The translations under genes were made by a program, and so were the position numbers. From assembly GCA_017472255.1 (NCBI GenBank), contig JAFUQU010000014.1, positions 439,596 through 503,595 of the forward strand: 64,000 nucleotides of DNA. The letters run 5' to 3'. The notes beneath the pieces were generated by a model. That model was not told the DNA's origin, searched no databases, and was given only the letters and a program-made list of their open reading frames with translations. Below are positions 61,878 through 64,000 of the stretch, one piece after another. This DNA comes from Clostridia bacterium. Lineage in GTDB: Bacteria > Bacillota > Clostridia > Oscillospirales > CAG-272. Position 1 is the stretch's first letter. Each line of letters begins with the position of its first letter.

Positions 61878-62536
61878 GAGCGAAATTTTTTAAGGTGGGG
61901 ATGCTGCAATACATCTCCCACCTTGACCTTGTGCGCACGATGACGCGCAATCTGGTGCGGGCGAAGATTCCCGCGTGGTACAGCCAGGGCTTCAATCCGC
62001 GGCTGAAGCTGACCTTTTCGCTGCCGCTATCTATCGGTACGCAGAGCGAGTGTGAATTTTTCGATATCCGCCTGACCGAGCCGATGGCGTTCGACGAGAT
62101 TAAGCGCCGCATCAACGAGACGCTGACCGACGAAATGCAGGTTGTGGATGTGTATACCAGCGAGAAAAAGTTCAGCGACATCGGCTGGGCGGAGTATGAA
62201 TTGAAGCTTACCAGCCCCAACCTGCCCGAAAACGCGGCGGAATCGCTGGCGAACCTTTACACGAACCCGCTGGTGCTGACTAAACGCTCCAAAACGGGCG
62301 ATAAGGACGTGGACATCGCGCCCTTTATCGACCTGCGTGAATGCGTGCAGACGGCTGAGGGCGTGACGATTCGCGCGCTGCTCAGCGCAGACAGCGCCAA
62401 TTACCTGAATCCGGAGTATCTGATCAAGGCGGCTGACCAGAAGCTGGGCATTCGGTTTGACGATCCGTTCAGCGAATATTACACAATCATGCGGCGGGAG
62501 GTTTATCTGTCCGACCGCGTGACGGTGTTCCGCTAA
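61856..62536 (+). CDS. TIGR03936-type (DUF2344) radical-SAM-associated protein
   Basis: 226 residues, with PVRAKFFKVGMLQYISHLDL and WYSQGFNPRLKLTFSLPLSI, the standard opening of this family, which is either fused to or paired with TIGR03960 proteins. It overlaps the upstream partner by 22 bp, so the two are translationally coupled. RNase E/G, L21 and L27 genes that often follow are not here; a convergent operon begins instead, its stop sharing bases with this one. Confidence 0.9.
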   Translation: MVQPIPVRAKFFKVGMLQYISHLDLVRTMTRNLVRAKIPAWYSQGFNPRLKLTFSLPLSIGTQSECEFFDIRLTEPMAFDEIKRRINETLTDEMQVVDVYTSEKKFSDIGWAEYELKLTSPNLPENAAESLANLYTNPLVLTKRSKTGDKDVDIAPFIDLRECVQTAEGVTIRALLSADSANYLNPEYLIKAADQKLGIRFDDPFSEYYTIMRREVYLSDRVTVFR

Positions 62537-62895
62537 AAAATGTTATGGAAGGAGATGCGCTGGATTTCGGCGATGTGCTCGACGGCGTTGCGAAAGACCG
62601 ACAGCTGGGCGCGGAAATTTGGTGTGTCGCCTTCCATAAAATAATCGCGCATAGACAAAAGCGCGCTTTCCGCACGGTCAATCTCGCTGTGATTGATCGA
62701 GAGGGAAAGCGGGTCGCGGCAGTTCTGCCAGAGGGAGAGAAGTTCATCGATCCCTTCGGTGGCGCTGCCGCTTTTGTCGATATCGTCGCAGAGTGCGAGA
62801 AGCTCGTCGGTTCTGTGCAGTACGTAGATCGAATTGCAGATGATCAGGGTGATGACCGACAGAAGAAGGGCAGAAGCGATATAGACCGAACGCAT
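62533..62895 (-). CDS. DUF4363 family protein
   Basis: 120 residues: one N-terminal membrane helix (MRSVYIASALLLSVITLIIC) and a helical exterior domain with DELLALCDDIDKSG and RDPLSLSINHSEIDRAESAL. It matches DUF4363, commonly found after DUF421. Its ATG (62895-62893) overlaps the TAA of the upstream DUF421 gene as TAATG, fixing the start through translational coupling. An upstream GTG at 62913 overlaps a ribosome-like site and is not used in this call. Confidence 0.82.
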   Translation of the reverse strand: MRSVYIASALLLSVITLIICNSIYVLHRTDELLALCDDIDKSGSATEGIDELLSLWQNCRDPLSLSINHSEIDRAESALLSMRDYFMEGDTPNFRAQLSVFRNAVEHIAEIQRISFHNIF

Positions 62896-63560
62896 TATTT
62901 TTTTATGATACACTCCTTTCCGGTGTCATCTACCGTAAACAGAAACACGTCGTTCAGGGAAATGCGATGGTGTCTGAGCCGTTTGTCCAGCCAGTTTCGG
63001 TCGCGATGAATCAATGACAGATCGAAGTCGCTGATGTGGGTATCTACGATGATGGCGTGGGCGAGACCGGTTTCAGGGACGGACAGGGACATATCCTCGG
63101 CGGTTGGGACGGTTTTTGCTCGCTTTGGGATGACCGATAGCTGACCGTTCTGCTCGAGAATCGCGTAATACACGTCGGCGATATCGGCGATGCCGGATAT
63201 ACGAAGCTGGGTCAAAAGTTCTTCCATGCTGATGCGAACCCGTGCGATTTCATTTTTTTGCAGCTTGCCTCGGCAGATAAGGATGCTGGGCTTGCCGTCG
63301 AAGATTGGCTTTAGGCAGGGCAGCTTTGTTACGGCGAAGGAGATGAGCACTTCAATAGAAAGGAGCGCCGAGATGGGGATGACGGCGAAAAGGAGGGGAA
63401 TGTTGCTATCGGCGATCGGCTGAGCGGCCAGTTCGGACAGGAGAATGGTCGTGACCAGCTCGGAGGGCTGCAATTCGCCGATCTGACGCTTACCCATGAC
63501 GCGCATGGTGCCCAGCAGGAGAACGTATATTAGAATGATGCGGATGAAGATTGTAGCCAT
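62895..63560 (-). CDS. DUF421 (YetF-type) membrane protein
   Basis: 221 residues: three N-terminal membrane helices (about 3-22, 35-52, 56-78; VMGKRQIGELQPSELVTTIL is the family hallmark) then two cytosolic alpha/beta domains (FDGKPSILICRGKLQKNEIA, ISGIADIADVYYAILEQNGQ). YetF proteins occur in sporulating Firmicutes, with unclear function. The ATG at 63560 has GAGGTG seven bases upstream. First gene of a two-gene operon with DUF4363. No clear promoter is visible. Confidence 0.9.
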   Translation of the reverse strand: MATIFIRIILIYVLLLGTMRVMGKRQIGELQPSELVTTILLSELAAQPIADSNIPLLFAVIPISALLSIEVLISFAVTKLPCLKPIFDGKPSILICRGKLQKNEIARVRISMEELLTQLRISGIADIADVYYAILEQNGQLSVIPKRAKTVPTAEDMSLSVPETGLAHAIIVDTHISDFDLSLIHRDRNWLDKRLRHHRISLNDVFLFTVDDTGKECIIKK

Positions 63561-63646
63561 ATGTGTACACCTCATACAATAGAATTTACCGAATTAAAGG
63601 CGATATGCACGATTAAAACAAATCGAAATAAATTTAAGAAAAAGTG

Positions 63647-63675
63647 TTGACAATTCGAAGGAGATGTGGTATACT
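63647..63675 (+). promoter_or_regulatory. rRNA operon promoter P1
   Basis: TTGACA (63647-63652), 17 bp, TATACT (63670-63675), with an A-rich upstream tract. Confidence 0.75.
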
Positions 63676-63749
63676 ATATAAGCTGTCAGCGAGGTCGAGA
63701 GGCCGGGGGGGCTGAGAAAAAGTTTTTGAAAAAAACTTTTGAAAACCCC

Positions 63750-63778
63750 TTGACAAGCGAAAGAAAATATGATATAAT
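63750..63778 (+). promoter_or_regulatory. rRNA operon promoter P2
   Basis: TTGACA (63750-63755), 17 bp, TATAAT (63773-63778), both perfect. The upstream A/T tract has phased AAAAACTTTTGAAAA-type repeats resembling an UP element. Confidence 0.85.
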
Positions 63779-63858
63779 ATCAAGGTCGGCTCAAGAGCGA
63801 GCGGCCGAGAGCGAGAAATAGAGCTTCGAAAAAAGTTGAAAAACTTTTGAAAAAGTAC

Positions 63859-63887
63859 TTGACAAACGCTTGAAGATATGATATAAT
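63859..63887 (+). promoter_or_regulatory. rRNA operon promoter P3
   Basis: TTGACA (63859-63864), 17 bp, TATAAT (63882-63887), both perfect. Its surroundings repeat those of P2 about 109 bp earlier. Confidence 0.85.
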
Positions 63888-63893
63888 ATATAA

Positions 63894-64000
63894 GTCGCAG
63901 CGAGCGAGGCTGGAAAGCCGAAGCGAGCCTGACAGAAGTATGATCCTTGAAAATTGAACAGCAAGAGATGAAAGATTGAAGTACAAAGACAAACACAAAA
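63894..64000 (+). other. Leader of a probable rRNA operon
   Basis: GATCCTTGAAAATTGAACAGC (positions about 63941-63961) is typical of the sequence just ahead of 16S rRNA genes in Firmicutes. A GAGGCTGG..AAGCGAGCC hairpin-like dyad precedes it. The 16S gene itself would begin past the right edge and is not seen. Confidence 0.65.

Larger units (their letters stand above)
63714..63890 (+). repeat. Imperfect tandem repeat carrying promoters P2 and P3
   Basis: Each unit has an A/T-rich AAAAAGTT...AACTTTTGAAAA block, a TTGACA and a GATATAATAT box, offset by about 109 bp. Duplication of a promoter module would explain it. Confidence 0.6.

Overview
The window is from the chromosome of an endospore-forming member of the Clostridia (Firmicutes), probably an uncultured gut or rumen lineage near Oscillospirales. 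The reasons are an intact spoIIIAA-AH operon, gpr-spoIIP, small families largely confined to Clostridia (CD3324-type HTH, DUF4364, DUF4363/DUF421, TIGR04086, a SCIFF-maturase relative, the TIGR03960/TIGR03936 pair), lysine synthesis through LL-diaminopimelate aminotransferase, and sigma-A promoters that nearly all show TTGaca, 17 bp, TATAAT. No transposase, prophage, CRISPR array or standard tRNA gene was seen. The family-level placement is inference.

Region 1 (1-20 kb) is a metabolic and cell-envelope region. A MoxR-type ATPase runs off the left edge. A structured leader RNA precedes a CD3324-type HTH protein. Three tandem paralogous lipoproteins follow (predicted propeller-like N-terminus plus a solute-binding-like C-terminus), then a cytoplasmic-type sialidase with an APH-fold kinase, dapL, a membrane-anchored M23-like protein with an altered active site, a divergent AraC regulator and solute-binding lipoprotein, a small transaldolase, a two-gene methyl-transfer cassette, and yajC-TIGR04086.

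Region 2 (20-31 kb) starts with a 178-residue reading frame that looks like the two ends of a SCIFF-peptide maturase without its radical-SAM core. The complete spoIIIA operon follows, then a divergent Ldh2-type dehydrogenase and AraC regulator, a GH78 alpha-L-rhamnosidase, and an integral membrane protein.

Region 3 (31.2-47.6 kb) is a merged S10-spc-alpha ribosomal operon from rpsJ to rplQ, including secY, adk, map, infA and rpoA. It has a long leader with an attenuator-like hairpin, a hairpin-rich rpsZ-rpsH spacer, a hairpin between the Shine-Dalgarno and start of rpsE, and an infA with no standard start codon.

Region 4 (47.6-64 kb) carries a TIM-barrel isomerase-like gene, type II pantothenate kinase, a NagD-like HAD phosphatase, gpr-spoIIP (minus strand), an oligopeptide-binding lipoprotein, DUF4364, a zinc-ribbon protein behind a leader with a tRNA-like segment, an RlmB-type methyltransferase, an 889-residue membrane protein that resembles a P-type ATPase without the phosphorylation motif, the TIGR03960/TIGR03936 pair, and DUF421/DUF4363. 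The last 350 bases hold three tandem consensus promoters and a leader typical of the region just before a 16S rRNA gene, so an rRNA operon probably starts just past the right edge.

The best candidates for undescribed biology are the P-type-ATPase-like protein (57284-59953), the core-less SCIFF maturase relative (20120-20656), the leader RNA before the CD3324-type gene (904-1066), the three lipoproteins (1492-7958) and the tRNA-like leader element (55836-55917).
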